In this document: in pieces, positions 52,815-61,206 of the stretch
How positions within the stretch are numbered: the first letter of the stretch is position 1
Layout of the letters: every line of letters starts with the position of its first letter
Origin: Demequina oxidasica
Lineage (GTDB): Bacteria > Actinomycetota > Actinomycetes > Actinomycetales > Demequinaceae
Direction: 5' to 3'
Length of the DNA stretch: 64,000 nt
NCBI RefSeq assembly: GCF_000975115.1
Contig: NZ_BBRE01000002.1
Span: 1-64,000 of the forward strand
Made by a program: the position numbers and the translations under genes
Notes under the pieces: model-generated
Databases searched by the model: none
What the model was told of the DNA's origin: nothing
Seen by the model: only the letters and a program-made list of their open reading frames with translations

Positions 52815-53342
52815 TCAGGAAGCCTTGGCGATGGGGGCTACGTTCCCGCCGGTCACAGTGATCAAGTCCGCAGGTGCGATGCCAATGTCGAACCCGCGCC
52901 GTCCGCCAGAGACGTAGATTGCCTCAAATAGCAGCGCCGACTCGTCGAGCACCAGTGGCAGTCGCTTACGCCCTCCGATGGGAGAGATGCCGCCAACCAC
53001 GTACCCTGTGACGCGTTCGGCTTCCGCGGGATCGGCCATCTGTGCCTTCTTGGCACCCAGCGCATGGGCGATCGCTTTGAGGTCGAGCATGTGGTCGACG
53101 GGCGCCACGCCCATGGCGAGCGCACCGTCGGCGTAGACGCACAGGGTCTTGAAAACCTGCTCGGGGTTGATGCCGATCGCGGCGGCGGCTTCAAGGCCGT
53201 AGCTCAGCTCGGAGCTGGGGTCGTGGTCGTAGGGGTGCAGGGTGTGGGCGATGTTCGCATTGAGTAGCGCCGCCACGGCCGGCGTGCTCGCATGCTCCGC
53301 ATGATTTTTGGCCGATTGCTTGCGCCCCTGTTTGCTCACCAT
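52815..53342 (-). CDS. ybaK: YbaK/EbsC-type Cys-tRNA(Pro) deacylase
   Basis: 175 residues of the YbaK family, which hydrolyses Cys mis-attached to tRNA-Pro. Seen: HTLHPYDHDPSSELSYGLEAAAAIGINPEQVFKTLCV, LDLKAIAHALGAKKAQMADPAEAERVTGYVVGGISPIGGRKRLPLVLDESAL and the final RRGFDIGIAPADLI. The conserved Lys is in VFKTL. Normal length. The gene is flanked on both sides by the paired 19-bp repeats in inverted orientation. Confidence 0.93.
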   Translation of the reverse strand: MVSKQGRKQSAKNHAEHASTPAVAALLNANIAHTLHPYDHDPSSELSYGLEAAAAIGINPEQVFKTLCVYADGALAMGVAPVDHMLDLKAIAHALGAKKAQMADPAEAERVTGYVVGGISPIGGRKRLPLVLDESALLFEAIYVSGGRRGFDIGIAPADLITVTGGNVAPIAKAS

Positions 53343-53399
53343 GTCAGTCTGGCACCGCCTCCCGCCTCCCGCCTACCGCTCAGTGCCCACCCACCTCCA

Positions 53400-53459
53400 G
53401 CGTTCAGGTTTTGGTTGAAAACCGGAACCCGGGCGCGCCAGCGTTCACGTGGTGGTTGA
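53400..53459. repeat. Paired 19-bp repeat, right copy (inverted)
   Basis: GCGTTCAGGTTTTGGTTGA (53400-53418) and GCGTTCACGTGGTGGTTGA (53441-53459) are the reverse orientation of the pair at 52626-52685 and keep the 41-base step. The first also contains a GGTTTT-GGTTG-AAAACC hairpin. The second runs to within 30 bases of the rnhA start. Confidence 0.75.
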
Positions 53460-53487
53460 TCGCAGTCTGTGCCATAGGGTGAACGGC

Positions 53488-53958
53488 GTGAGCAATGACA
53501 CCGACGCAGCCGAGCGCCCTCAGGTCGACATGTGGACCGACGGGGCGTGCAAGGGCAACCCCGGAATCGGCGGCTGGGGCACGTGGATGCGCTCGGGTGG
53601 CAAGGAGAAGGAAATGTGCGGTGGCGAGCTCCACACCACCAACAACAAGATGGAACTCCAGGCGGTCATCGAAGGCCTGAAGATCCTCAAAAAGCCCTGT
53701 GACATCACCCTTCACGTGGATTCTAAGTACGTCATGGATGGCGTCACCAAGTGGATTCACGGCTGGAAGAAGAACGGCTGGAAGACCGGGTCCAAGCAGC
53801 CCGTCAAGAATAAGGAACAGTGGCAGGAACTGGATGCTCAGGTGGCCCGCCACGACGTCAAGTGGGTTTGGGTCAAGGGCCATGCCGGCGACCCGGGCAA
53901 TGAGCGGGCCGATGCGCTAGCGAACAAGGGTGTGGAAATTGCCCGACGCAACGCCTAA
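53488..53958 (+). CDS. rnhA: Ribonuclease HI
   Basis: 156 residues, normal length; cuts RNA in RNA-DNA hybrids. The four acidic residues are present: D18 in [17 protein letters not shown]56 in [10 protein letters not shown]78 in HVDSKYV and D142 in NERADALA; the basic protrusion [18 protein letters not shown] is also there. GTG at 53488 follows AGGGTGA; upstream in-frame codons fall in the repeat and are rejected. Divergent from ybaK. Confidence 0.94.
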   Translation: MSNDTDAAERPQVDMWTDGACKGNPGIGGWGTWMRSGGKEKEMCGGELHTTNNKMELQAVIEGLKILKKPCDITLHVDSKYVMDGVTKWIHGWKKNGWKTGSKQPVKNKEQWQELDAQVARHDVKWVWVKGHAGDPGNERADALANKGVEIARRNA

Positions 53959-53998
53959 AGAATTGTAGAAGTCTGGCGATTGGCCTAGATTCATCAAC

Positions 53999-54409
53999 AT
54001 GTCACAGAGCCCATGGACAGATCCCGACGCCGCCATCACGCGAGTGGAGGAGCAGGTGCGTCAAGCGGAAGCCGTCGCCGCCAAGGCGCAGGCGCTCGAG
54101 CAGGAGATGAAGTCTCTCATAGGGAGCGCGCAGTCGCCGCGCCGCGAGGTCAGCGCGACAGTCACGGTGCAGGGAGCTCTCATTGACCTGCAACTATCGC
54201 GCGACGCGATGGACCTCGACGAGCGCGCGCTAAGCAAGATCATCGTCGACACCGTGGCGAAGGCGCAACGCAACGTCGGCGAGCGAGCCGTCGCCCTGAC
54301 CTCCGAGGCTTTCGGCGAGGACTCACCCATTACCGCACGCATGCGCGTGGAGGCGGACGAACGCGATTCGCGGCCGGCGACGGACGGCATCCGGTACGAG
54401 CAGGAGTAG
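53999..54409 (+). CDS. YbaB/EbfC-family protein of a type VII secretion-like cluster
   Basis: 136 residues: an N-terminal helical coiled coil (ITRVEEQVRQAEAVAAKAQALEQEMKSLIGSA), a central beta sheet (REVSATVTVQGALIDLQLS) and a C-terminal helix (LSKIIVDTVAKAQRNVGERA), the YbaB/EbfC fold, which dimerises and binds DNA in its best-known form. Actinobacterial paralogues are regularly found next to EspC/WXG-like and toxin genes, as in ESX loci. It is the first gene of the five-gene cluster, 4 bases before the EspC-like gene; a role in secretion or regulation is inferred from position. Confidence 0.82.
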   Translation: MSQSPWTDPDAAITRVEEQVRQAEAVAAKAQALEQEMKSLIGSAQSPRREVSATVTVQGALIDLQLSRDAMDLDERALSKIIVDTVAKAQRNVGERAVALTSEAFGEDSPITARMRVEADERDSRPATDGIRYEQE

Positions 54410-54413
54410 CGCA

Positions 54414-54746
54414 GTGGCAGAGTTGATTCGTATTGATCCAGACACGGTGAGCTATCACGCGGGCCGGGTGGACTTAGCGGCGGGGCGTGTTGGTACGGCC
54501 GTCCAAGCGGCGCAATCGATGAATGTTGCTGGCGGCGCGTTTGGGTTGATGTGCGCGTTCCTCGTGGCGCCCGCGATGGCGACGACGTATGCCGCCACCT
54601 CTGCAATCGTGTCATCCCAGAAATTGCTGGAACGTAGCGCGCGGGAGTTGCGTGGCGGCATGAGAGACGTCGGAACCTACGAGCAAGGCGTTATTGAATC
54701 CTTGAACCGCGGGACTAGCGCGCTCGACGGAACGGCAGGCCGATAG
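54414..54746 (+). CDS. EspC/WXG-like type VII secretion substrate
   Basis: 110 residues, mostly helical with a hydrophobic middle (AGGAFGLMCAFLVAPAMATTYAATSAI). The N-terminal IRIDPDTVSYHAGRVDLAAGRVGTAVQAAQSM and C-terminal ELRGGMRDVGTYEQGVIESLNRGTSAL match the ESX-1 EspC/type VII secretion target pattern; there is no true WXG motif. GTG start four bases after the YbaB-like stop. It may pair with the N-terminal part of the toxin-like protein encoded 10 bases downstream, as such small proteins do (inference). Confidence 0.65.
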   Translation: MAELIRIDPDTVSYHAGRVDLAAGRVGTAVQAAQSMNVAGGAFGLMCAFLVAPAMATTYAATSAIVSSQKLLERSARELRGGMRDVGTYEQGVIESLNRGTSALDGTAGR

Positions 54747-54756
54747 TGGGCGCGGG

Positions 54757-56154
54757 ATGACTGGCAACCCGCTGGTCGCCGGACCGGTCTCGATGTCCAC
54801 GCCCCTCTCAGGGACGTTCCTGTTGGAAGACTGCGAGTCAATCGCGTCGGGTATCCGAAACGGTGACTGGGTCGAAGGTGGCATGGGAGCCTTTGCCGCC
54901 GTCGCCGATGGGCTTGCCATGGTGGTCGATCCCCTCGGCTCCTTGATCGCAGCCGGGCTCGGTTGGCTCATGGAGCACATGGAGCCGCTCAAGGGCTGGT
55001 TCAACGACCTCACCGGTGACGCAGGCGAAGTCATGGGGTTCGCGGCGACCTGGGAGAACATCGCCAACGAGATGAAGTCCGTGGCCGCGGAGGTCACTCG
55101 GATTCTCGGTGACCTCGACGATCAGTCGGGTGCGTTCATTGAGACCTACCGCAAATTCCAATCTGAGGCGTCTGCTCACGTCGCGGTGGCGGGTGTACTC
55201 GCGGGCGCGATGGGCGTCGGAATGCAGATGGCCTCGACCATCGTGCAGATCGTCCACGACATCACGCGAGACGCACTCTCCCAGATTGTAGGAACGGCGA
55301 TTTCCGCTACTGCGACGGCGGTGTTCACGCTAGGTTTTGGTACGCCGTTGGCGGTCAGCCAGGTCGCCACCCGGGTTGCGTCTCTGTCAGCGCGGGTCTC
55401 GTCGTTCGTCACGAAGTTGCTCCGCACGGTCAAGGCGCTCCTGCCCAAGCTCGACGATGCTGCCCGGCTCTTCCGTTCGCTTCAGGACGGTTTGGATCGC
55501 GCAATCCGCAGCGCAACCGATGGTGCCTCCAGTGCGTCGCGCCACCTCGACGACATTGGGCAGGGTGCACCGTCGCCTCGTGCCATAGATGATGTACCGC
55601 CGGGGCGAACCTACGACGAGGCGGTGAGTGACCGCATCGCGAACGGATCGTGGGAGGACCCCGGGACGCGTCCGTCCTGGGCCAGCACCACCGAGCGTGG
55701 GGAGACATTCTTTGGTCCCGACGCGCTTCGGTACTACGAGGGCGATGGAGTGACGCTGGGTGCGCCAGGACGCCCATCATTTCTAATGCCGGGCGAGGAT
55801 GGCGCGCGAATCCTGACTCACGAGCAGGCAATGATCCAGACTGGTCGGGCGCCGTCGGTGGAGGAGGCGTACCAAAACGGGCGCCAGATTTTCGGGTTGA
55901 GTGTGCCGCTTGAGGGGCAAGACCTGCGCGTGCCCACTTTTAATGACGCGAATCTGGATCCGAGCAAATTGGATCCCGCGGACATCAATCCGAATTTCGT
56001 CCCAGGGGGTAATACTGCGCTCAACGACGACGGCGTATTCCGCAGTAACCCGACGCGGGAAGCGGTGGTCGACGGCGGGCGCCCGATTCCACCCGGAAGT
56101 TACGTGTTTGAGCTATTTCCTGATGGTCAACGAAGAATGGTGAGGCAATTTTGA
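54757..56154 (+). CDS. Putative type VII-secreted polymorphic toxin, novel C-terminal domain
   Basis: 465 residues in three parts. Residues 1-135 are helical and WXG-like (FLLEDCESIASGIRNGDWVEGGMGAF, WENIANEMKSVAAEV). Residues 136-210 hold two hydrophobic helices (AHVAVAGVLAGAMGVGMQMA; AISATATAVFTLGFGTPLAV). After a helical linker and a PPGRTYDEA junction (about 281), the last 185 residues form a separate polar domain with FFGPDALRYYEGDGVTLG, DGARILTHEQAMIQTG, FVPGGNTALNDDGVFRSNPTREAVVDGG and a final PPGSYVFELFPDGQRRMVRQF. I recognise no catalytic motif there. Layout and downstream small genes suggest a toxin with immunity proteins. Confidence 0.65.
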   Translation: MTGNPLVAGPVSMSTPLSGTFLLEDCESIASGIRNGDWVEGGMGAFAAVADGLAMVVDPLGSLIAAGLGWLMEHMEPLKGWFNDLTGDAGEVMGFAATWENIANEMKSVAAEVTRILGDLDDQSGAFIETYRKFQSEASAHVAVAGVLAGAMGVGMQMASTIVQIVHDITRDALSQIVGTAISATATAVFTLGFGTPLAVSQVATRVASLSARVSSFVTKLLRTVKALLPKLDDAARLFRSLQDGLDRAIRSATDGASSASRHLDDIGQGAPSPRAIDDVPPGRTYDEAVSDRIANGSWEDPGTRPSWASTTERGETFFGPDALRYYEGDGVTLGAPGRPSFLMPGEDGARILTHEQAMIQTGRAPSVEEAYQNGRQIFGLSVPLEGQDLRVPTFNDANLDPSKLDPADINPNFVPGGNTALNDDGVFRSNPTREAVVDGGRPIPPGSYVFELFPDGQRRMVRQF

Positions 56155-56384
56155 TAGCGGCGAATCAGCAAGGAGCCGGATGCGACATCTGTCGCCAAGC
56201 CTGGTTTGGTGGCGGAGCGAACAGAAGCTGCTTCATTGAGCGTGGCGAGGTAATTCCCTTGCAGATCGCGTTCTTCGAATGCACGGCGTGTGGATCGTGG
56301 TGGGACTATGCAGCGCTGAGCCGTCCCCGACTCATATCCGAGAGTGACGCCCGGCACATTATCGACACAAGGACCATGCCGTGA
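56151..56384 (+). CDS. Small CxxC protein, candidate immunity protein
   Basis: 77 residues with two Cys pairs, CDIC (11-14) and CTAC (44-47), likely one zinc ribbon, and an aromatic stretch GSWWDYAAL. The TTG start at 56151 overlaps the toxin stop as TTGA and follows GGTGAGG, so it is translationally coupled to the toxin-like gene. No family recognised. Position directly after a polymorphic-toxin-like gene makes it the first immunity candidate. Confidence 0.6.
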   Translation: MIAANQQGAGCDICRQAWFGGGANRSCFIERGEVIPLQIAFFECTACGSWWDYAALSRPRLISESDARHIIDTRTMP

Positions 56385-56776
56385 CTGTTCCCGAATCGAC
56401 CGTGGCTCTCGAATCTGCCATCGCATCAGCGCCAACGGATGAAATCGGACGTGTGCGAGCGATGCAGGCCTTCCTGCGCGCCACCGTGGTGTTGCCCAGC
56501 GGCACCGACGTTTCGTCGTTCGACTCGGTAACGCCTGTGATGTTCCCGCCTGGAGGCGAGCAGTGCATTGCCGTGTTTACCAGTGCCGATGCTGCGGCTC
56601 CCGTCGCATCGCGGGCGCCGTACATGCTCACCATTAGCGGAACAAGCTTGATCCTCCGTGTGGCGAAGGAGACATCGATCGCCGTATCGAGCACTGCAGG
56701 TGTGGTGGTGTTCTCATCCGAGTTGCTTCAGGCAGTGCGTGACGACCTCGCCACGCGGGCGGATGGAGACGCCTAG
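56381..56776 (+). CDS. SseB-like protein, second candidate immunity protein
   Basis: 131 residues. DEIGRVRAMQAFLRATVVLPSGTDVSSFDSVTPVMFPPGGEQCIAVFTSADAA resembles the SseB N-terminal domain (pattern: small helical start, xVPxFTSxxxA). SseB-like proteins are frequent immunity or accessory genes in polymorphic toxin loci. GTG start overlaps the previous stop (GTGA). Its stop shares CTAG with the convergent gene. Last gene of the cluster. Confidence 0.65.
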   Translation: MTVPESTVALESAIASAPTDEIGRVRAMQAFLRATVVLPSGTDVSSFDSVTPVMFPPGGEQCIAVFTSADAAAPVASRAPYMLTISGTSLILRVAKETSIAVSSTAGVVVFSSELLQAVRDDLATRADGDA

Positions 56777-57693
56777 GCCGCGGCTCGAATCGACTGGCAT
56801 GCGCCCACAATCCGGAGCCGCAGCGCCGCCCCCCGCCGCGCAAAGTCTCGCTGTAGCGCCGCGTATTCGCCTTTACCCTCCGGAGTCTCGATGGCGATCG
56901 CCTCGAGTCCATAGGAGCTGACGTCGTAGGGCGACGCACGCATATCTACGCGCCGCACCTCGAGCGCCAGGTCAAAGCAGTCTTGCTGCAGCTCGCTGGG
57001 CATAGCCGGCGCCAACTTGAGGCACCACTTGAACAGGTCCATGGTCGCGTGCAGGCACCCGGGCTGCTCGGAAGCCACCTGAGTCTCGCGGGTCAGTTCC
57101 GTCGCGTTCAGCGGCCGCGCCTCCGGGGTGAAGAAGCGGAACGCGTCGAAGTGCGTGCAGGCGATGGGGTGCGCCTCGACCACGGCGTCCGTGCCCTCGC
57201 GCCCCAGTCGCAGTGGCAACGTGTGGCGGCGTTCGGGGTCGCCTGACTTGTAAACCATTGCCCACTCGTGCAGCCCAAAGCACCCCACATGCAGCGGCCG
57301 CTCGGCGGTGCGCTTCATGAGGTTCTCGACGAAGTCGACGGTGGTGCCACGCTTCGCCATGAAGGCCGCTGCGTCAAAAGTGGTCTCGAGAACCCCCGCG
57401 GCCGATGCCTGGGTTCGGTACCACTTCCAGCCCGCCTGGGCATCGGCGTCCCGGAGGACGATGCCGGGGCCGGGGTGCCAGCGCCGCAACTGGGAGGGCT
57501 TGGTCGAGTTGTATTCGTAGAGAAAGTCCTCGACGGCGTGGGACTCGCCGGCGTCGCGACGCTCGCGGTGGCCCGCGGTAGCGGCGTCGACCCGGGCGTG
57601 AAACAAGTCTTGCACCGGCGCCCACTCGGACCGGGACAGGACGCGCGGCGCATCGGACGCGACCGTGGCATCGGCGATGGCGGGGGAAGACAT
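56773..57693 (-). CDS. Protein commonly named 3-methyladenine DNA glycosylase (actinobacterial)
   Basis: 306 residues: WAPVQDLFHARVDAATAGHRERRDAGESHAVEDFLYEYNSTKPSQLRRWHPGPGIVL, FVENLMKRTAERPLHVGCFGLHEWAMVYKSGDPERRH, IACTHFDAFRFFTPEARPLN and PGCLHATMDLFKWCLKLAPAMPSELQQDCFDLALEVRRVDMRASPYDVSSYG. Relatives in actinobacteria carry the glycosylase name, but I see no helix-hairpin-helix Gly/Pro-Asp motif or AAG-type signature, so the activity should be treated as unproven. Conserved His and Cys suggest an enzyme. Confidence 0.7.
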   Translation of the reverse strand: MSSPAIADATVASDAPRVLSRSEWAPVQDLFHARVDAATAGHRERRDAGESHAVEDFLYEYNSTKPSQLRRWHPGPGIVLRDADAQAGWKWYRTQASAAGVLETTFDAAAFMAKRGTTVDFVENLMKRTAERPLHVGCFGLHEWAMVYKSGDPERRHTLPLRLGREGTDAVVEAHPIACTHFDAFRFFTPEARPLNATELTRETQVASEQPGCLHATMDLFKWCLKLAPAMPSELQQDCFDLALEVRRVDMRASPYDVSSYGLEAIAIETPEGKGEYAALQRDFARRGAALRLRIVGACQSIRAAA

Positions 57694-57697
57694 GCGC

Positions 57698-58774
57698 CTA
57701 TTGTCTCGTGGCGCGCTGGCGATCTGGTCCTTCGGAGTTGTTGCCGACTACCGCATTTGCCGCGGCCATCGACGCGACCGACAGGAGTTTCTCTAGGGGC
57801 CCCTGGCCCACGAGCCACCGCCACAGCGACGCAAACAGGATTGCGCTCAGACACAGGACCGCATACGCCACGTTGGTCGCCTCGTAGACGACCTCGTCGC
57901 CCACAGCGGCGATCACGATGAGGTGTGCGACGTACAGCGTCAGCGCCATAGAGCCGGCGGCAATCAGCGGCCAGACCGCAGGCCGTGCGGCCTGGGCCGC
58001 CCACAGGCACACGGCTATGACCAGGCAGGCCGAGGCGAGGTTACCTGCCATCTCGAGCGGCGAGTAGCTGTGCGCCTCGGTGGACAGCCACAGGGAGTCA
58101 TCGGTCCTCACCGCGCCACCCGCAACCACCTCGACCATCTTGACAATCAGCAGGCCGGCCACGCCCACGACACCGAGCAGGACCTGCGTGCGCCGGGCCG
58201 TCAGCGTCAGGCGGCCAATGGCCATTCCCGCAAGGATGTAGCCCATCCAGCTGATGGCGGGGTAGGTCTCGAACCACAGCTTGCCCACCACGGGAAGGTC
58301 ATACAGGCCAACATTGCCGGCTCCGGTGGCTACCGTTCTGACAGCCAGCTGCCCCAGCACAAAGCACACCGCCGCCCCCACCCAGAGCCACCACACCTGC
58401 CATCTGAAGGCAATCACCGACAGCAGGAACATCACGCCCAGGTTGGTCAGAATCACGATCACGGGCGTGCCCAGCTCGGACAACACCAACCCGAGCACCA
58501 TGAGGATGATTCCGCGTACGGCGACGCGCCAGCGCGTGTGGGTCACGGCTGACGCGGGGGCCAGGTCTCCCGTCACTCCGGCCTTGCGAGTGAGCATCAG
58601 GGAGATGGACACGCCGGCCAAGATGGCGAAGAGGGCAGACGGGCGGCCATGCGTGACTGTCAGCCACGCCCACCCATTCTCGCTTTGGTGGTCACCCACA
58701 TGAGCGCCAAACATTCCAAGGATTGCGAGGGCGCGCGCGACGTCAAGTCCCTCGATGCGAGCTGGCCGTGGCAT
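57698..58774 (-). CDS. Acyltransferase-like multi-pass membrane protein (DUF1624/DUF418-like)
   Basis: 358 residues with about ten membrane helices. The opening RIEGLDVARALAILGMFGAHVGDH is the heparan-alpha-glucosaminide N-acetyltransferase/DUF418-type signature, and SWMGYILAGMAIGRLTL and ALTLYVAHLIVIA recur in that group. Possible substrate: cell-envelope sugars; unknown here. It lies four bases before the DNA-glycosylase-like gene on the same strand and is divergent from the FAH gene. Confidence 0.82.
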   Translation of the reverse strand: MPRPARIEGLDVARALAILGMFGAHVGDHQSENGWAWLTVTHGRPSALFAILAGVSISLMLTRKAGVTGDLAPASAVTHTRWRVAVRGIILMVLGLVLSELGTPVIVILTNLGVMFLLSVIAFRWQVWWLWVGAAVCFVLGQLAVRTVATGAGNVGLYDLPVVGKLWFETYPAISWMGYILAGMAIGRLTLTARRTQVLLGVVGVAGLLIVKMVEVVAGGAVRTDDSLWLSTEAHSYSPLEMAGNLASACLVIAVCLWAAQAARPAVWPLIAAGSMALTLYVAHLIVIAAVGDEVVYEATNVAYAVLCLSAILFASLWRWLVGQGPLEKLLSVASMAAANAVVGNNSEGPDRQRATRQ

Positions 58775-58839
58775 GACGACATCGTATGCGTGCGTGGTGC
58801 CCCACGCCGCGCCTCGTCCGACCGGTTACGCTGGGAGGC

Positions 58840-59628
58840 ATGCGCATCGCCAGATTCACGACCGGAGAAGAACCCCGCTACGCCATGGTGGACGGTGATC
58901 CGGGCGCCGAGGAATTGGTAGTCCTCACCGGTGACCCCATGTACACGCCGGGCACAGTCACGGGGGAGCGGATCCCGCTCACCGACGACATTCGCCTGTT
59001 GGCGCCCGTGATTCCCCGCTCAAAGATTGTGTGCCTGGGCAAGAACTACGCGGCTCATGCCAAGGAGATCCCCGCCCGCGGCCCCGCCTCCGACGTGCCG
59101 ATCCTGTTCCTCAAGCCCAACACCGCGGTGATTGGGCCGGACGACCCCATCGTGCTGCCCTCGTACAGCCAGGACGTGCAGATGGAGGCCGAGCTCGCGA
59201 TCGTCATCGGCCGCGTCGCCAAAGAGGTCTCCGTAGAGAACGCCGAGCAGTACATTTACGGCTACACCTGCGCTAACGACGTCACCGCACGTGACCTGCA
59301 GCGCCAGGAAGACCAGTGGTTCCGTGCCAAGGCCTTCGACACCTCGCTGCCCTTGGGTCCGTGGATCGAGACCGACCTGGCGCACGACGACGTCGAGATC
59401 GCCTCGCGACTGAACGGCAACGTCTGCCAGAGCGGCAATTCGCGGGACATGATTCTCGACGTTGCGGGCGCCGTCTCCATGATCAGCGAGATCGTCACGC
59501 TGCTGCCCGGCGACATTATCCTGACCGGCACACCCTCCGGCGTGACCACGATGAACCACGGCGACGTGGTGGAGATCGAGATCGAGGACATCGGCGTGCT
59601 TCGTAACCCGGTCCTGCGCCGAAGTTAG
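58840..59628 (+). CDS. Fumarylacetoacetate hydrolase-family protein
   Basis: 262 residues. The FAH fold shows IVCLGKNYAAHAKEIPA, PILFLKPNTAVIGPDDPIVLP, VQMEAELAIVIGRVAKEV (metal-binding E-x-E), YTCANDVTARDLQ, FRAKAFDTSLPLGPWI and PGDIILTGTPSGVTTMNHGDVVEIEIEDIG. Members hydrolyse or decarboxylate acyl-pyruvates such as oxaloacetate. ATG at 58840 follows GGGAGGC. It precedes gltX, a common actinobacterial order, but a hairpin lies between. Confidence 0.92.
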   Translation: MRIARFTTGEEPRYAMVDGDPGAEELVVLTGDPMYTPGTVTGERIPLTDDIRLLAPVIPRSKIVCLGKNYAAHAKEIPARGPASDVPILFLKPNTAVIGPDDPIVLPSYSQDVQMEAELAIVIGRVAKEVSVENAEQYIYGYTCANDVTARDLQRQEDQWFRAKAFDTSLPLGPWIETDLAHDDVEIASRLNGNVCQSGNSRDMILDVAGAVSMISEIVTLLPGDIILTGTPSGVTTMNHGDVVEIEIEDIGVLRNPVLRRS

Positions 59629-59660
59629 TTCCCGGGCACCCCCCCCGCCAGACCCGCACA

Positions 59661-59679
59661 AGCGCCCCCCGCCGGCGCT
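59661..59679 (+). terminator. Short GC hairpin between the FAH gene and gltX
   Basis: AGCGCC (59661-59666) pairs with GGCGCT (59674-59679); no T tract. Weak terminator candidate. Confidence 0.35.
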
Positions 59680-59715
59680 TCCCAATGCCACTGTAGAAAG
59701 TCATAGAAGATAGCC

Positions 59716-61197
59716 ATGAGCAACGTTCGAGTCCGATTTTGCCCGTCTCCCACCGGCGTCCCGCACGTCGGCCTCATCCGCACGGCGCTGTTTAACTGGG
59801 CTTACGCGCGCCACACAGGCGGCGACTTTGTGTTCCGCATTGAGGACACCGATGCCTCGCGCGACTCGCAGGAAAGCTACGAGCAGCTCCTCGACGCGCT
59901 GCGCTGGCTTGGGCTGAACTGGGACGAGGGCCCCGAGGTGGGCGGGGAGTACGGCCCCTACCGCCAGAGCGAGCGCCGCGATCTGCACATGGATGTCGCG
60001 CGCCAGTTGCTTGAGGGCGGCTACGCGTATGAGGCGTTCTCTACCGCGGAGGAGGTCGACGCTCGCCATGAGGCCGCCGGCACCCACAAGGCACTGGGCT
60101 ACGACGGCTTTGACCGCGACCTGACCGAGGAGCAGAAGGCAGCGTACCGTGCGGAAGGTCGCGTGCCGGTCATCCGTATGCGCATGCCCGAGGAGGACAT
60201 CACCTTCACGGACCTCATCCGCGGCGAGGTCACGTTCCCCGCCGGCTCCATCCCTGACTACGTCATTGTGCGCGGCACCGGCGACCCGCTGTACACGCTG
60301 GTCAACCCGGTGGACGATGCGCTCATGAAGATCACTCACGTGCTGCGCGGCGAGGATCTCCTCAGCTCAACCCCGCGTCAGATTGTTCTCTACCGCGCGA
60401 TGGTCGAGCTCGGCATCGCTGACCTGGTCCCAGACTTCGCTCACATGCCCATGGTCACTGGCGAAGGCAATAAGAAGCTGTCCAAGCGCGCCCCTGAGTC
60501 CAACCTGTTCCTGCACCGCGAGCGCGGCTTCCTGCCCGAAGGCCTGCTGAACTACCTGTCGCTCTTGGGCTGGAGCATTGGCCCCGACCGTGACGTTTTC
60601 TCAGTGAAGGAGCTCATCGAGGCGTTCGACATCGCGGACGTGAACCCCAACCCGTCGCGGTTCGACCTGAAGAAGGCAGAGGCCATCAACGCGGAGCACA
60701 TGCGACTGCTGCCCGTGAACGACTTTGTGGAACGTGTGGTGCCATACCTGCACGCCGAGGGCTTGGTGTCCTCGCCTGACGCCCACGCACTCACTCCGCA
60801 CGAGGAGTCCACCCTTGCGGTCGCCGCGCCCCTTGGACAGACGCGTATGCGGCTGCTGGGGGAGGCGCCCGGCATGCTCGGCTTCCTCTTCATCGCGGAC
60901 GATGCTGTGGTGGTCGAGGACGCTGCCCGCGCTAAGCTGCCGGAGAACTCGGCAGCCATCCTGGACCGCGCAATCGCGGAACTGGAGGCGCTCGCGGACT
61001 TCACCCCGGAGGCACAGCAGACGGCACTGACCGCGGCGTTGATTGACGAGATGGAGATCAAGCCACGACTCGCGTACGGGCCGCTGCGGGTTGCGATCAC
61101 GGGCCGGCTCGTCTCGCCGCCGTTGTTCGAGTCCATGGAGATTCTTGGCCAGGAACAGTCGCTGACTCGGCTGCGCTCCCTGCGCGCGGCGCTGTAA
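59716..61197 (+). CDS. gltX: Glutamate-tRNA ligase
   Basis: 493-residue class I aminoacyl-tRNA synthetase. [26 protein letters not shown] carries the HIGH-type motif (HVGL), and [12 protein letters not shown] the KMSKS-type motif as [39 protein letters not shown] and IDYVIVRG-like [46 protein letters not shown] are GluRS signatures. tRNA-Gln and tRNA-Glu genes follow 0.9-1.1 kb downstream. In actinobacteria this enzyme is commonly non-discriminating, also charging tRNA-Gln for amidation; not provable here. Confidence 0.97.
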   Translation: MSNVRVRFCPSPTGVPHVGLIRTALFNWAYARHTGGDFVFRIEDTDASRDSQESYEQLLDALRWLGLNWDEGPEVGGEYGPYRQSERRDLHMDVARQLLEGGYAYEAFSTAEEVDARHEAAGTHKALGYDGFDRDLTEEQKAAYRAEGRVPVIRMRMPEEDITFTDLIRGEVTFPAGSIPDYVIVRGTGDPLYTLVNPVDDALMKITHVLRGEDLLSSTPRQIVLYRAMVELGIADLVPDFAHMPMVTGEGNKKLSKRAPESNLFLHRERGFLPEGLLNYLSLLGWSIGPDRDVFSVKELIEAFDIADVNPNPSRFDLKKAEAINAEHMRLLPVNDFVERVVPYLHAEGLVSSPDAHALTPHEESTLAVAAPLGQTRMRLLGEAPGMLGFLFIADDAVVVEDAARAKLPENSAAILDRAIAELEALADFTPEAQQTALTAALIDEMEIKPRLAYGPLRVAITGRLVSPPLFESMEILGQEQSLTRLRSLRAAL

Positions 61198-61206
61198 CGG
61201 AACTTG

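Noticed and set aside
52626-53459. Inverted repeats around ybaK considered as insertion sequence ends
   Set aside because: The enclosed gene is a housekeeping deacylase, there is no transposase, and no target-site duplication is evident. Kept only as a repeat.
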